The position numbers were made by a program, and so were the translations under genes. DNA of 64,000 nt from Nibrella saemangeumensis. GTDB lineage: Bacteria > Bacteroidota > Bacteroidia > Cytophagales > Spirosomataceae. Under the pieces are notes generated by a model, which was not told the origin of the DNA, did not search any database, and saw only the letters and a program-made list of their open reading frames with translations. Where the stretch lies: positions 62,001-126,000 of the forward strand of contig NZ_BAABHD010000083.1 of the NCBI RefSeq assembly GCF_039541915.1, written 5' to 3'. Below, in pieces: positions 40,620-50,198 of the stretch (position 1 is the first letter of the stretch; every line of letters starts with the position of its first letter).

Positions 40620-40710
40620 GGAAATGTAAATGGCTGGATAGAAGTACTGAGCTTTTAGCTATTGATGCGCCAGATGCCCCGGCCAAGCCAGCTAGAAGCT
40701 AACCCGTACA

Positions 40711-41169
40711 TTACAAATCAGGGCAGTTCTCGCGTCGACGGGTGTCGATGATATTCTGAATTTTCCAGATGCCGTTCAGTTTAACCAGGGTGAAGACATT
40801 GACGCCACAGTGGCTTTTCTGCTTGTTGTAGTAGAAAGTATACGGTGTCCAAGCAGTGGCTAATTCACCGTCAATCTTTATATCCATCCCCGAAAGGCGC
40901 TCATCAAGGGCACCGGCAGTTTGCTTACCTACTGATGCTATAAAACCAGGAATAGCCTCCTGCCGTACCGATACGACACCTTCCTTGTTTTTAATAACAC
41001 TTTGCAGCGTAGCATTGGGAGCAAATACCGCCTTAAACAAGGTAGTATCAGCTTTCCGCATTCCATCAAACATTTGCGTGATGGTGGCACGGACGGTCTG
41101 CTCCTCGCCGGATTGGGCTAGGGCAATGGAACTAAGGAATAAGCTGCTGATAAGCAAAATGGCTTTCAT
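40711..41169 (-). CDS. Exported nuclear-transport-factor-2-like protein
   Basis: A secreted cone-fold protein of 152 residues: signal peptide (MKAILLISSLFLSSIALAQ) and an NTF2/SnoaL-like or lumazine-binding-like domain. Marks are TITQMFDGMRKADTTLFKAVFAPNA near the start and GVNVFTLVKLNGIWKIQNIIDTRRR at the end, the usual start and end of this fold. The ligand is unknown. It overlaps the upstream small gene by 4 bp (ATGA), so translation may be coupled. Confidence 0.8.
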   Translation of the reverse strand: MKAILLISSLFLSSIALAQSGEEQTVRATITQMFDGMRKADTTLFKAVFAPNATLQSVIKNKEGVVSVRQEAIPGFIASVGKQTAGALDERLSGMDIKIDGELATAWTPYTFYYNKQKSHCGVNVFTLVKLNGIWKIQNIIDTRRRENCPDL

Positions 41170-41384
41170 TCAATGCGTTGTTTGCGACCAATGATAAAGT
41201 ATAAAATAGAGCCAAAGAATGGCAGAAACAATATAACTAAGAGCCAAATAATCTTATCTGTATCGCTTCGGAATTTACTACGCAGCACATCAATGACAGC
41301 AATAAGTGGCAGTATGATAACTAAGCCAAGAAGGAGTAATCCAAGCAGAATTTCAGGGCCGCCTATGCCAATGAATAGTTGCAT
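41166..41384 (-). CDS. Small PLDc_N-domain membrane protein
   Basis: A 72-residue membrane protein with two helices (about 7-30 and 43-64) and a PLDc_N-type pattern (DTDKIIWLLVILFLPFFGSILYFIIGRKQR), the motif seen in phospholipase D N-termini and in many short stand-alone proteins. The function is unknown. It overlaps the NTF2-like gene by 4 bp and probably leads a two-gene transcript. Confidence 0.8.
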   Translation of the reverse strand: MQLFIGIGGPEILLGLLLLGLVIILPLIAVIDVLRSKFRSDTDKIIWLLVILFLPFFGSILYFIIGRKQRIE

Positions 41385-41432
41385 GAGATATGCCGTTTAG
41401 TCATGAAGTGACTCAATATAGGAGTAAGTTGA

Positions 41433-41490
41433 AATAAACAAAAATGGGTTTACACAGACGGTTTGCCTGGTAGACCCATTTTTGTTTATT
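41433..41490 (-). terminator. Terminator downstream of xylA
   Basis: A 17-bp perfect stem (41433-41449 with 41474-41490) encloses 24 nt. On the minus strand it reads into a T-rich tract from the arm itself (CCCATTTTTGTTTATT). It lies 27 bp past the xylA stop codon and closes the xylose operon. Confidence 0.85.
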
Positions 41491-41516
41491 CTATTGATGA
41501 ACGAGATAGTCAGGAA

Positions 41517-42857
41517 TCAGATGTACTGGTTAATAATCATCTCGAACAGTTCCTGCTTACCGCTAATCTGCTTAGGCTCCCCATTCTGCATCGCATAGTT
41601 TCGCAGGTCGTCCAGCGTCAGTTCACCCTTCTCAAAACGGGCCCCTTCACCACTGTCGTAGCTGGCGTAGCGGTTTGTACGGAGTTTCTTGTACTGCGAC
41701 TTGTTCAGGATTGTTTCGGCCGTGATGGCTGCACGGGCAAAGGCGTCCATACCAGCGATATGGGCGATGAAAATATCTTCCAGGTCGGTTGAGTTCCGGC
41801 GCGTCTTGGCATCGAAGTTCACCCCGCCAGATTTCAGGCCACCGGCTTCCAGAATTACCAGCATCGCTTCGGTGAGTTCGTAGAGATCGACGGGGAACTG
41901 GTCGGTATCCCAGCCGTTCTGGTAGTCGCCCCGGTTGGCATCGATGCTGCCCAGCATATTGGCATCGGCGGCTACCTGCAATTCGTGGGCGAATGTATGG
42001 TTGGCCAGGGTAGCATGGTTGGTTTCGAGGTTTAACTCAAAATCGTTTTCCAGGCCAAACTGCCGCAGGAAACCAATTACCGTAGCCGCATCGAAATCAT
42101 ACTGGTGCTTACTGGGCTCCATCGGCTTCGGCTCAATGTAGAAAGCACCTTTAAAGCCCTGCTTGCGGGCGTAGTCGCGGCTGATTTGCAGGAACCGGCC
42201 CAGGTTCTCCGTTTCCCGCTTCATATTGGTATTCAGCAGCGACATATACCCTTCACGGCCTCCCCAGAACGTATAGCCGGAACCGCCCAGTTCGATAGTG
42301 GCGTCGATGGCGTTTTTCACCTGCCAGCCCGCGTGCGCCAGTACGTGAAAGTCAGGGTTAGTTGAAGCGCCATTCATGTAACGCTCGTGCGAAAACAGGT
42401 TAGCCGTACCCCACAGCAGTTTTACGCCACTGGCCTGCTGCTTTTGCTTGGCGTAATCGACAATCTTACGGAAGTTGCTCTCGAATTCACTATTGGAGTT
42501 GCCTTCGGGGGCTACATCCACATCATGGAAACAGTAGAACTCCATGCCCATTTTGGTGATGAACTCAAAAGCCGCATCCATTTTGTCGTGCGCGGCCGCC
42601 AGCCGGTCGGCGTTAGCATCCCAGGGAAAGTGCTTCACACCGGGCCCGAAGGGGTCAGCCCCGGTTCCGCAGAAGGTATGCCAGTAGGCAACAGCAAACC
42701 GGAAAAGGTCTTTCATGGGTTTGCCCATAATGGGACGGTTGGCATCGTACCATTTAAACGCCAGGGGGTTATCCGACTCGCGGCCTTCGTATTTGATCGC
42801 TTCCTTAACAAATGGGAAGTACTCCTTTTCGCCTAATGTGAGACTAAGTTGTGACAT
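41517..42857 (-). CDS. xylA: Xylose isomerase
   Basis: Converts D-xylose to D-xylulose with two divalent metals. The 446-residue length is that of class II enzymes. Visible marks are FYCFHDVDVAPEG with the catalytic histidine, YIEPKPMEPSKHQYDFD (metal glutamate and lysine), NLETNHATLANHTFAHEL, SIDANRGD and GWDTDQFP. I chose the ATG at 42857 (MSQLSLTLGEKEYFP) since class II enzymes begin this way. It is the last gene of the dehydrogenase-xylB-xylA transcript. Confidence 0.96.
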   Translation of the reverse strand: MSQLSLTLGEKEYFPFVKEAIKYEGRESDNPLAFKWYDANRPIMGKPMKDLFRFAVAYWHTFCGTGADPFGPGVKHFPWDANADRLAAAHDKMDAAFEFITKMGMEFYCFHDVDVAPEGNSNSEFESNFRKIVDYAKQKQQASGVKLLWGTANLFSHERYMNGASTNPDFHVLAHAGWQVKNAIDATIELGGSGYTFWGGREGYMSLLNTNMKRETENLGRFLQISRDYARKQGFKGAFYIEPKPMEPSKHQYDFDAATVIGFLRQFGLENDFELNLETNHATLANHTFAHELQVAADANMLGSIDANRGDYQNGWDTDQFPVDLYELTEAMLVILEAGGLKSGGVNFDAKTRRNSTDLEDIFIAHIAGMDAFARAAITAETILNKSQYKKLRTNRYASYDSGEGARFEKGELTLDDLRNYAMQNGEPKQISGKQELFEMIINQYI

Positions 42858-42936
42858 ACGCTTTAACGCTAATTTTAGACTAAAGACAGGCAATCGGCTT
42901 TATCTCCTTTTGCCAGGAGATTTTATCCGGATTATT

Positions 42937-44424
42937 TCACTTCATAACAGGGGAGAGCTGATCCAGCCACCGTCCGTACGCATCCTGGTAGCGATCTTTG
43001 TCGCGGATGTCGGCGTCTATGGTCCGCACGACTTTCAGGCCGGTAAACGCTTCGTTGCGATTCTTATAAAGGCCAAGCCCCAAACCGGCCCCACGGGCCG
43101 CTCCCTGAGCACCATCGGTGTTGTAGAGTTCAATTTCGGCACCAGTCAGATTGGCCAGCGTATCGCCGAAGATAGGGCTCAGGAACATATTGGCTTCGCC
43201 CGCCCGGATCGTTTTCAGCCCTACGCCCACCTGCTCCATCACCTGAATGCCGTAGTAGAGCGCAAAGACGATACCTTCCTGAGCTGCCCGGATCAGGTGT
43301 GGCAGACCGTGGCGAGTTAGTTGCAGACCCTGGAACGTTGCCCCCAGATCGCGGTTCTCCAGTACCCGCTCGGCTCCGTTACCAAAGGGAAGACACACCA
43401 GGCCGTCGGCCCCAACTGGTGAATGGGCGGCTATATCATTCATTTCGGCGTAGCTGACCGAACCCCGCAGCACCTGATTGCGCAGCCAGCTGTTCAGGAT
43501 ACCGGTTCCGTTTACGCAGAGCAGCACACCGTACCGGGGCGCATCGGCTGTGTGGTTGACGTGCAGAAAGGTATTTACCCGCGATTGTGGGTCGAACTTG
43601 GCCTGCTCACTCACGCCATATACGACGCCCGACGTACCGGCCGTAGCGGCAATCTCGCCCGGATCAAGTACATTCAGCGAAAGCGCATTGTTGGGCTGGT
43701 CGCCGGCACGGTAGGTAACGGGTGTACCGTGGGCCAGACCCAGCTCGGCGGCTGCCGACCCGGTCAGGCGGCCCTGTTCCGAAAATGTTGGTTTTATCGT
43801 GGGTACCAGTGATGCGTCGAACCCGTAATAGTGCATCAGAAACTCGGCCGGACGGTTTTCCAGGAAATCCCACAGAATACCTTCCGATAAGCCGGAGGGG
43901 GTCGTCACGATGTCGCCGGTCATGCGGGCCGCTATATAATCGCCGGGAAGCATGAACTTATCCACCTCGGTATAAATACCGGGCTCGTTGGCTTTCACCC
44001 AGGCCAGTTTGGCAGCTGTGAAGTTGCCCGGTGAGTTCAGCAGGTGCGTTAGGCTCTTGTCCCGGCCAAGCGCTTCAAAAGCCTGATTGCCATACGAAAC
44101 GGCCCGGCTGTCGCACCAGATGATGGACGGCCGCAGCACGTTTAGATTTTTATCCACCACCACCAGCCCGTGCATCTGGTACGAAATGCCGATGGCCTTG
44201 ACATCCTGCGGCGGAACAGTAGCCTTAGCGAGCACTGCTTTCGACGCCAGACAGGCATTTTGCCACCAGGCATCCGGGTGCTGTTCGGCAAAGCCCGGTT
44301 CAGGGGCTTCAATAACCATTTCGGTTTCGGGAAAAAAAGCAGAAGCAACGGCGGTGCCGGTTTCGGCTTCCAGCAGACAGGCTTTTACGGACGAACTTCC
44401 AACGTCAAATCCAAGAAGATACAT
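42937..44424 (-). CDS. xylB: Xylulokinase
   Basis: FGGY-family kinase that phosphorylates D-xylulose so it can enter the pentose phosphate pathway. The 495-residue protein begins LLGFDVGSSSVKACLLEAETG, has the substrate region AIGISYQMHGLVVVDK, RPSIIWCDSRA, the GTPVTYRAGDQPNNA segment, TAGTSGVVYG and the C-terminal AGEANMFLSPIFGD. It is followed by xylA after a 79-bp gap and preceded by the dehydrogenase. Confidence 0.95.
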   Translation of the reverse strand: MYLLGFDVGSSSVKACLLEAETGTAVASAFFPETEMVIEAPEPGFAEQHPDAWWQNACLASKAVLAKATVPPQDVKAIGISYQMHGLVVVDKNLNVLRPSIIWCDSRAVSYGNQAFEALGRDKSLTHLLNSPGNFTAAKLAWVKANEPGIYTEVDKFMLPGDYIAARMTGDIVTTPSGLSEGILWDFLENRPAEFLMHYYGFDASLVPTIKPTFSEQGRLTGSAAAELGLAHGTPVTYRAGDQPNNALSLNVLDPGEIAATAGTSGVVYGVSEQAKFDPQSRVNTFLHVNHTADAPRYGVLLCVNGTGILNSWLRNQVLRGSVSYAEMNDIAAHSPVGADGLVCLPFGNGAERVLENRDLGATFQGLQLTRHGLPHLIRAAQEGIVFALYYGIQVMEQVGVGLKTIRAGEANMFLSPIFGDTLANLTGAEIELYNTDGAQGAARGAGLGLGLYKNRNEAFTGLKVVRTIDADIRDKDRYQDAYGRWLDQLSPVMK

Positions 44425-44518
44425 GCAGCAGGTGATTCATAAACAAATTCGGGTGCGAAGTAAAGCATCTTCAGGCAGTTGGACAAACCATATCCAGTGA
44501 CTGCACCATTAAAGCCGG

Positions 44519-45538
44519 TTAAGAGAGATCGATCATGGCTTTAACGACACCGCTACCGGGCTCCAGCCAGCCCGGAAAACTTCCGGCAACGGCCGTCAGT
44601 GAACTCCGGTGCGTGATCCAGGGGGTTGTGTCCAGTCTGCCGGCCTCCATGGCCCGGATGATGGTCGTGAACGTGCCCGGCAAGGCGTTTCGGCTGGCCA
44701 TCAGGGTGATTTCTTTCCGGTGAAACATAGGGTCCTGAAAGGTAACGTCACCCTGAAACAGCCCAACGTAAACCAGCTTGCCGCCCTGCGCGACAAAGTC
44801 GAAGGCTTTCATCATCGAGGCCGGATTTCCGGTAGCATCGAAGACTACGGTTGGCAGATCACCGTTCAGGCACTCCGGCAAACGCACCGGCAAGTCCTCA
44901 TTGGCCGGTAATGTTTGCGCCACGCCCAGCTGTGAACGACAAAAGGCAAGGCGGGTTTCCTCCCGGTCGGTCACGACCAGCGGAACGCCGGCCAATTTTA
45001 CAAACTCGATTACCGAAAGACCGATAGGACCAGCACCGATTACCAATACGGTATCCTGGGGCGTCAGCCCGGCCCGTTCAACCGCATGAGCCCCAATGGC
45101 CAGGGTTTCAACGAGGGCGAGTTGTTCGTATGAGAGGGTAAGCGAGGGGTGGAGCTTGTGGACGGGCACCTTCAGGTATTCGCGCATACCGCCGTCGGTA
45201 TGCACGCCCAATACCTGGAGGCTTGCGCAGCAGTTGGTCTTACCGCGCCGGCAGGCAATGCAGTGGCCGCAGTTCAGATAGGGTTCTACCGAACACCGGC
45301 TGCCAATTTGCAGAGTCGAAGCCTCATCGGCTAATTCGATAACCTCAACGCCAAGTTCATGGCCCAGAATGCGAGGATAGGTAAAGAATGGCTGGCGACC
45401 CCGGTACGCATGCAAATCGGTTCCGCAGACACCAATACGATGGATTCGGACGAGGGCCTCTCCGGGTAGTAACGTAGCGTCAAACGTAGATTCGTGGTAA
45501 TGAAGCTGGCCGGGGGCCTGAAGAGTGACCGTCTGCAA
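44519..45538 (-). CDS. Zinc-dependent polyol/alcohol dehydrogenase (sorbitol dehydrogenase-like)
   Basis: A medium-chain dehydrogenase of 339 residues, probably oxidising a sugar alcohol or related hydroxyl compound with NAD. The catalytic zinc site is CGTDLHAYRG with GHELGVEV; the structural zinc cysteines are in CGHCIACRRGKTNCC; the nucleotide fold shows VIGAGPIGLSVIEFVK. The gene starts with TTG at 45538, with no in-frame ATG upstream before a stop. It precedes xylB by 94 bp and looks cotranscribed, which suggests xylitol or a related pentitol as the substrate; this is inference. Confidence 0.85.
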   Translation of the reverse strand: MQTVTLQAPGQLHYHESTFDATLLPGEALVRIHRIGVCGTDLHAYRGRQPFFTYPRILGHELGVEVIELADEASTLQIGSRCSVEPYLNCGHCIACRRGKTNCCASLQVLGVHTDGGMREYLKVPVHKLHPSLTLSYEQLALVETLAIGAHAVERAGLTPQDTVLVIGAGPIGLSVIEFVKLAGVPLVVTDREETRLAFCRSQLGVAQTLPANEDLPVRLPECLNGDLPTVVFDATGNPASMMKAFDFVAQGGKLVYVGLFQGDVTFQDPMFHRKEITLMASRNALPGTFTTIIRAMEAGRLDTTPWITHRSSLTAVAGSFPGWLEPGSGVVKAMIDLS

Positions 45539-45588
45539 AGCTGTATAGATAAATACGTGTACTTATAAGAGACGGCTAAAGGCATATT

Positions 45589-46104
45589 TTACTCGAAAAA
45601 ATCGTCTGGATATCGAACGGTCCCCTGTATACCGGACAGACTATCTTTCACCAGCTCTACGGCCATAAAGACTTCGGCCGGTACCTGAAACGGTGGTCGG
45701 ATACCCCATTTGGTAGTGGGGATGAATTCAAAGCGTGGGTAATAATGCTCATGACCAAGCACGACTACGGAGGTAAAACCAAGTTCACGGCTTCGCTTCA
45801 ATCCTTCACGGACCAGCAGGCTACCAACTCCCTGGCGTTGAAAGTCAGGTTCAACTGCTAAGGGAGCCAGCGCCAGAGAGGGTGTTATCCGAAGCTGATT
45901 GTGAATGATAATCTTCGAGAAAAGAATATGGCCGACAATTTTTTGTTCATACATAGCCACCAGCGACAGTTCCGGAACAAACGCATTGCTCTGGCGCATT
46001 CGATTAACCAGGCGACTTTCGTCTTCCCGCTCAAACGCCCGGGCAATGACTTCATAAACGGAGCTTTGGTCTGGTAGCCCTTCTTGTTGTATTATAAATT
46101 TCAT
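45589..46104 (-). CDS. GNAT-family N-acetyltransferase
   Basis: An acetyl-CoA-dependent acyltransferase of about 171 residues. The acetyl-CoA loop is visible in LAVEPDFQRQGVGSLLVREGL, preceded by the beta strand SLALAPLAV and followed by VVVLGHEHYYPRFEF, which resembles the YhbS-type predicted acetyltransferases. I use the ATG at 46104 (MKFIIQQEG). The substrate is unknown, and the gene stands alone upstream of the pentose operon. Confidence 0.85.
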   Translation of the reverse strand: MKFIIQQEGLPDQSSVYEVIARAFEREDESRLVNRMRQSNAFVPELSLVAMYEQKIVGHILFSKIIIHNQLRITPSLALAPLAVEPDFQRQGVGSLLVREGLKRSRELGFTSVVVLGHEHYYPRFEFIPTTKWGIRPPFQVPAEVFMAVELVKDSLSGIQGTVRYPDDFFE

Positions 46105-46434
46105 GTTACCACCTGGGCACATTGTTAATGCCCGATAATGCTAAGTAAATATACGGGCTAAAACAGATTTGTGTTCAAGAATTGTGAAATGAATTTTATG
46201 TTTCAGGGTTAAGCAGCTGGTGTTTAACGTTCGGCAGAAACACCGGATAAGGTGGGTGTTCCGGTATTTTCAGGTTGTGCACGCGCTGCTTCCCTTCTCT
46301 CTGTGAACAGAAAAAACCATTTGACTGGTAACTGTTTTATGCAGAATCGGTTGAATAAGAGAACCTATGCCAAAGAAGACCCGCTGCAGGCTGTTCTTAT
46401 CCTATCGACACAGTAGATACTATGCATATACGTT
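46105..46434. other. Intergenic region between the GNAT and trehalose genes
   Basis: This is a divergent promoter region of 330 bp. On the minus strand TATATTTA (46146-46153) with TTG at 46176-46178 could drive the acetyltransferase. On the plus strand I find no TAnnTTTG before the trehalose gene, so that gene may use another sigma factor. No RNA gene, repeat or open frame is supported here. Confidence 0.4.
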
Positions 46435-48648
46435 ATGAAGAATAATCGACTTATTATAATCTCGTATCGCCTGCCATTTTCCTTTAAGACGGAGAACCGG
46501 ACCACCTCGGTAAAACCCTCCGCTGGCGGTCTGGTGACGGCGGTTAAATCACTGGATCTAAGCGGCTCTTCTCAGAAGCCTGTCTGGATTGGCTGCGCCG
46601 ATTTTACTCAGCGCGCCTGGGAAAAAAACCGGCCTCTGGTCGATAACGATGACTTTGAATATGTGCCTGTTTTTCTGGATAGAAAAACGAACCAGGATTT
46701 TTATAATGGTTTTGCTAATTCCGTGCTTTGGCCCCTCTTTCACTATTTTCCATCCTATGTAGACTACCGGGATGAATATCTGAGAGCATACCAGGCTGCC
46801 AATCAGGCCGTATGCGCAGTGGTTAGTGAGGTGGTTCAGCCGAGCGATATTGTCTGGGTACATGATTACCATTTTCTGGCCTTGCCCCAACTCATCCGGG
46901 AGCGTCACCCGAACGCTACAATTGGGTTCTTTCTCCATATTCCCTTTCCGTCTTATGAACTGCTGCGGCTCCTTCCGGTGAAATGCCGCACGTATTTGCT
47001 GACAGGACTGCTGGGAGCCGACCTGGTGGGGTTTCATACAACCGACTACACAATTCACTTCCTGCAGTCGGTGCAATTGGCGCTGGGTATGCAGCATAAG
47101 ATGTGGAAAGTTTCGTATCAGGAGCGGCTGGTGCAATCGAATGCCTACCCCATTGGTATAAACTACGCGTTGTTTAATGAAGCCTACGGCGATAATGAGG
47201 TTATAAAAGAGCGCGTTGAGTTAAAGTCAGCCTACAAAGACCAGAAGATAATCTTCTCTGTTGACCGGCTGGACTACACCAAAGGCGTGATGCAGCGGCT
47301 CGATGCGCTGGATGCGTTCCTGCAGGAGTACCCGGAATGGCGGGGGCGGATTGTGTTTATTCTGGTGGTAGTGCCGTCGCGGGACGAGATTCAGCGGTAC
47401 TGGGAGCGGAAGCAGATGATCGAGCAGGCTGTGGGCCGGATTAATGGCAAGTATGGAACACTGACCTGGCTGCCTATTATGTACCAGTATGCCTATCTGG
47501 CGTTTCCGCAACTGATAGCGCTTTACACCGCCTGCGATGTAGCCCTTATTACTCCTATTCGGGACGGTATGAATCTGGTTGCCAAAGAGTTTATAGCTAC
47601 CCGGAAAGACCAGCAGGGCGTATTGGTGCTGAGTGAGATGACCGGAGCCGCCAATGAGTTGGGCGAAGCGTTGCTGATTGATCCGCTGGATGAGTTTGAG
47701 GTTGCCGAACAGCTGAAGCTGGCCCTGGAGATGGCGCCGGAAGAGCAAACCCGGCGCATGGCGATTATGCAGCAGCGGCTCAGCAGCTACGATGTAGAAA
47801 AATGGGCGAACAGCTTCATGAACGATCTGCTGCAAACCCAGGAGATTTTGAAAAAGAGCCACCCCCAATTGCTGAAAGCTGCCAGAAAAAAAACCATGCT
47901 GACTCGGTTTGCCGAGGCTCAATCCCGGCTGCTTTTGCTGGACTACGACGGTACCCTGGCTAATTTTGCAGCCAGACCGGAGTTGGCCGCTCCGTCTGAA
48001 GAAGTAACAGCGGTACTGAGTAGTCTCGCAGCTATACCTGGTAACAAGGTCGTAGTGATCAGCGGCCGTGATCACGAGACACTGGAAAGCTGGCTTGGCC
48101 ATTTACCCATTGATATGGTAGCCGAACATGGCTCTTACCTGAAACAGGAGGGGGGCTGGCGAAACGATCTGCTGGACGATGGTTCCTGGAAAGAGGTGGT
48201 CCGGCCTTTCCTGAATGATTTTGTAAGCCGCTGTCCAGCTTCTTTTGTCGAAGAGAAAAACTATTCGCTGGCGTGGCACTACCGGAACTCAGATCCGGAT
48301 ACGGGTTTTCTCCGCTCCCGCGAACTCATTAATACCCTGGAGCATCTGCTGCCTTATCAACTCCGGGTACTGGATGGCAACAAGGTAGTGGAGATCAAAA
48401 ACGTAGACACTGATAAAGGAAAAGTAGCTAAACAACTAACGCTGGCCCATCCGTATGAACTGGTTCTGGCTATCGGCGACGACCGTACGGATGAAGACAT
48501 GTTCTGTGCATTGAATTTAACGAACCACTTCACCATTAAAGTAGGAAAAGGCAGCACCAACGCGAAACACCGTTTGGAAAGCGTCTCGCAGGTGATCTCG
48601 CTATTGCGGGAACTGGCGGAACAGTTCAAAAGCACTCCAGCCCTCTAA
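46435..48648 (+). CDS. Bifunctional trehalose-6-phosphate synthase/phosphatase
   Basis: An OtsA-OtsB fusion of 737 residues that makes trehalose from UDP-glucose and glucose-6-phosphate in one chain. Residues 1-470 are the GT20 synthase (VWVHDYHFLALPQLI, VDRLDYTKGVMQRLDA, TPIRDGMNLVAKEFIA). From about 495 on comes a HAD phosphatase with LLLDYDGTLANFA, VVISGRDHETLESWL, KNVDTDKGKV and IGDDRTDEDMF. Trehalose protects against drying and salt. It is convergent with the DUF2254 gene, 4 bp apart. Confidence 0.95.
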   Translation: MKNNRLIIISYRLPFSFKTENRTTSVKPSAGGLVTAVKSLDLSGSSQKPVWIGCADFTQRAWEKNRPLVDNDDFEYVPVFLDRKTNQDFYNGFANSVLWPLFHYFPSYVDYRDEYLRAYQAANQAVCAVVSEVVQPSDIVWVHDYHFLALPQLIRERHPNATIGFFLHIPFPSYELLRLLPVKCRTYLLTGLLGADLVGFHTTDYTIHFLQSVQLALGMQHKMWKVSYQERLVQSNAYPIGINYALFNEAYGDNEVIKERVELKSAYKDQKIIFSVDRLDYTKGVMQRLDALDAFLQEYPEWRGRIVFILVVVPSRDEIQRYWERKQMIEQAVGRINGKYGTLTWLPIMYQYAYLAFPQLIALYTACDVALITPIRDGMNLVAKEFIATRKDQQGVLVLSEMTGAANELGEALLIDPLDEFEVAEQLKLALEMAPEEQTRRMAIMQQRLSSYDVEKWANSFMNDLLQTQEILKKSHPQLLKAARKKTMLTRFAEAQSRLLLLDYDGTLANFAARPELAAPSEEVTAVLSSLAAIPGNKVVVISGRDHETLESWLGHLPIDMVAEHGSYLKQEGGWRNDLLDDGSWKEVVRPFLNDFVSRCPASFVEEKNYSLAWHYRNSDPDTGFLRSRELINTLEHLLPYQLRVLDGNKVVEIKNVDTDKGKVAKQLTLAHPYELVLAIGDDRTDEDMFCALNLTNHFTIKVGKGSTNAKHRLESVSQVISLLRELAEQFKSTPAL

Positions 48649-48652
48649 GGCG

Positions 48653-50050
48653 CTAAGCCTGGTTCGCATTCTTTCTTTCCATTGGGGCGGCCGGCAGAAT
48701 ACTTATGTGCTCTTCTGCACTTAGTTGCTTTAAGGTATCGGCGAATTGCCGGCGAATCAGGTCTCGGTTGTACACAGCCCCGACGGAGTGGTTGGCCGAA
48801 TCTGCCACCCGTTTTGCCTGTTCAAGCAGGATGCCCAGACGGCCAGCGCTGGCCGTTTGAGAGGCAACTGTTTTGATAGCCACCAGCAGCCGGATGAATA
48901 CGGCGGTATTGCCGGCCGCGCTGTCACGAATCTGATCGAAAGCCTCTGCCACGAAGGAGTCAAAAGTGAGGCTTTTAGCGATCAGCCGTACTTTACGGTT
49001 GCCGGATTCGTCGGTGCGAAATGGTTTCTCAATGCGTCGCTGAGCCAGTTGGGCCAGAATAGCGCTGAGGTAGTCGATGCTCAGGATGGCAGTGGTGGTA
49101 TCATTCACCCCCGGAGATAACGCTTTCAGGGCGATGTCTACCAATTGCCGGATACCAAAGGCAGCATCCTGGTGAATGGTTCGGTAGCGGCTGATGGTGA
49201 AAGCCTCATTTAGGGTCTCAATATCAGCATCTTCTACCTGAAGGTTACCTATTATCGTCACCAATAACGTATCCTGAACAACAAACTCACCAATTGCTTT
49301 TTCCATCTGTACTACCACATCGTTGGCTTTGGCAAAATTGAACAGCGTATCCTCATCAATGGATTGCAGATAGCCCGACGCGCTGGCAGGTATGAGCCGT
49401 TGAGGTTCATTTTCCAGCTTTTTCAACACGTCCTGATTCTCCGCTTCAGGAGCCTCTTTGCCAACATCCTGAGGAAATAGCCGGTGTACAGCCTGGATGG
49501 TTTCTTCGGCCGCCAGCGAAACAATATGCGAGGCCTGAATGGATACAGCAATATGGTGGATAAAATAAATCAGAACGGCTATCCCTACAATTGCCAGTAC
49601 CAGCCCAAACAATACACTAAGGGATGGAATGAATTTATCCTCATCGCCCCCGCGTATAGTGCGCAATACCACCAGGCAGTAGCTGAACAGGCCTACAAAA
49701 AAGCCCAGCACTAGCTGATTGGTGCGGTTAGTCATAAAGTTTCGCAGGATGCGGGAGGTATACTGGCTGGATGCCTGCGCAAGCGCCGTGATGGTTAACG
49801 AAAAGGTAAGACCGGCAACGGTAATCATTGATGTGGCAATGGCCGTCAGCATACCACGGGAGCCATCAGAACCGGCACCAAACAGGCGGGGGAACTGCTC
49901 CAGAAAATCATCGGAGGCCCAACTGTCAATTTCAATGAACGTAATGGCCAGTATAATTGAGGTGGTAACCATAACCGTCGGTACAAACCATAAACCTGCT
50001 TTGACGGTAAGCCACAGACCTTTGAGTTTATGTATACTGCTGACGATCAT
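48653..50050 (-). CDS. DUF2254 membrane protein
   Basis: A predicted inner-membrane protein of 465 residues matching the DUF2254 family. Four N-terminal transmembrane segments can be seen within the first 170 residues (for example GLWFVPTVMVTTSIILAITFIEI and IPSLSVLFGLVLAIVGIAVLIYFIHH). The rest is a soluble region with an invariant-looking RQLVDIALKALSPGVNDTTTA. The function of the family is unknown. Confidence 0.85.
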   Translation of the reverse strand: MIVSSIHKLKGLWLTVKAGLWFVPTVMVTTSIILAITFIEIDSWASDDFLEQFPRLFGAGSDGSRGMLTAIATSMITVAGLTFSLTITALAQASSQYTSRILRNFMTNRTNQLVLGFFVGLFSYCLVVLRTIRGGDEDKFIPSLSVLFGLVLAIVGIAVLIYFIHHIAVSIQASHIVSLAAEETIQAVHRLFPQDVGKEAPEAENQDVLKKLENEPQRLIPASASGYLQSIDEDTLFNFAKANDVVVQMEKAIGEFVVQDTLLVTIIGNLQVEDADIETLNEAFTISRYRTIHQDAAFGIRQLVDIALKALSPGVNDTTTAILSIDYLSAILAQLAQRRIEKPFRTDESGNRKVRLIAKSLTFDSFVAEAFDQIRDSAAGNTAVFIRLLVAIKTVASQTASAGRLGILLEQAKRVADSANHSVGAVYNRDLIRRQFADTLKQLSAEEHISILPAAPMERKNANQA

Positions 50051-50198
50051 ATGCGTTGCTATTGCCTGATTTATTAAATAACTCTAAAATTGAGATAGCG
50101 TTATTTCGATATGCCCTTACCAATTGTGAGAAAGCAGCCCTGGCTAAACAATTTTCAGCTTTCGCGTATATAATCTATACGTGCAATACCTGCTGGAT

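Noticed and set aside
40620..40710. AGCTT/AAGCT inverted repeats after the NTF2-like gene
   Set aside because: Imperfect and without a T-run, so a terminator is not supported.
47227..48102. Long minus-strand open frame opposite the trehalose gene
   Set aside because: Low-complexity His/Gln/Arg-rich translation opposite a certain GT20/HAD gene.
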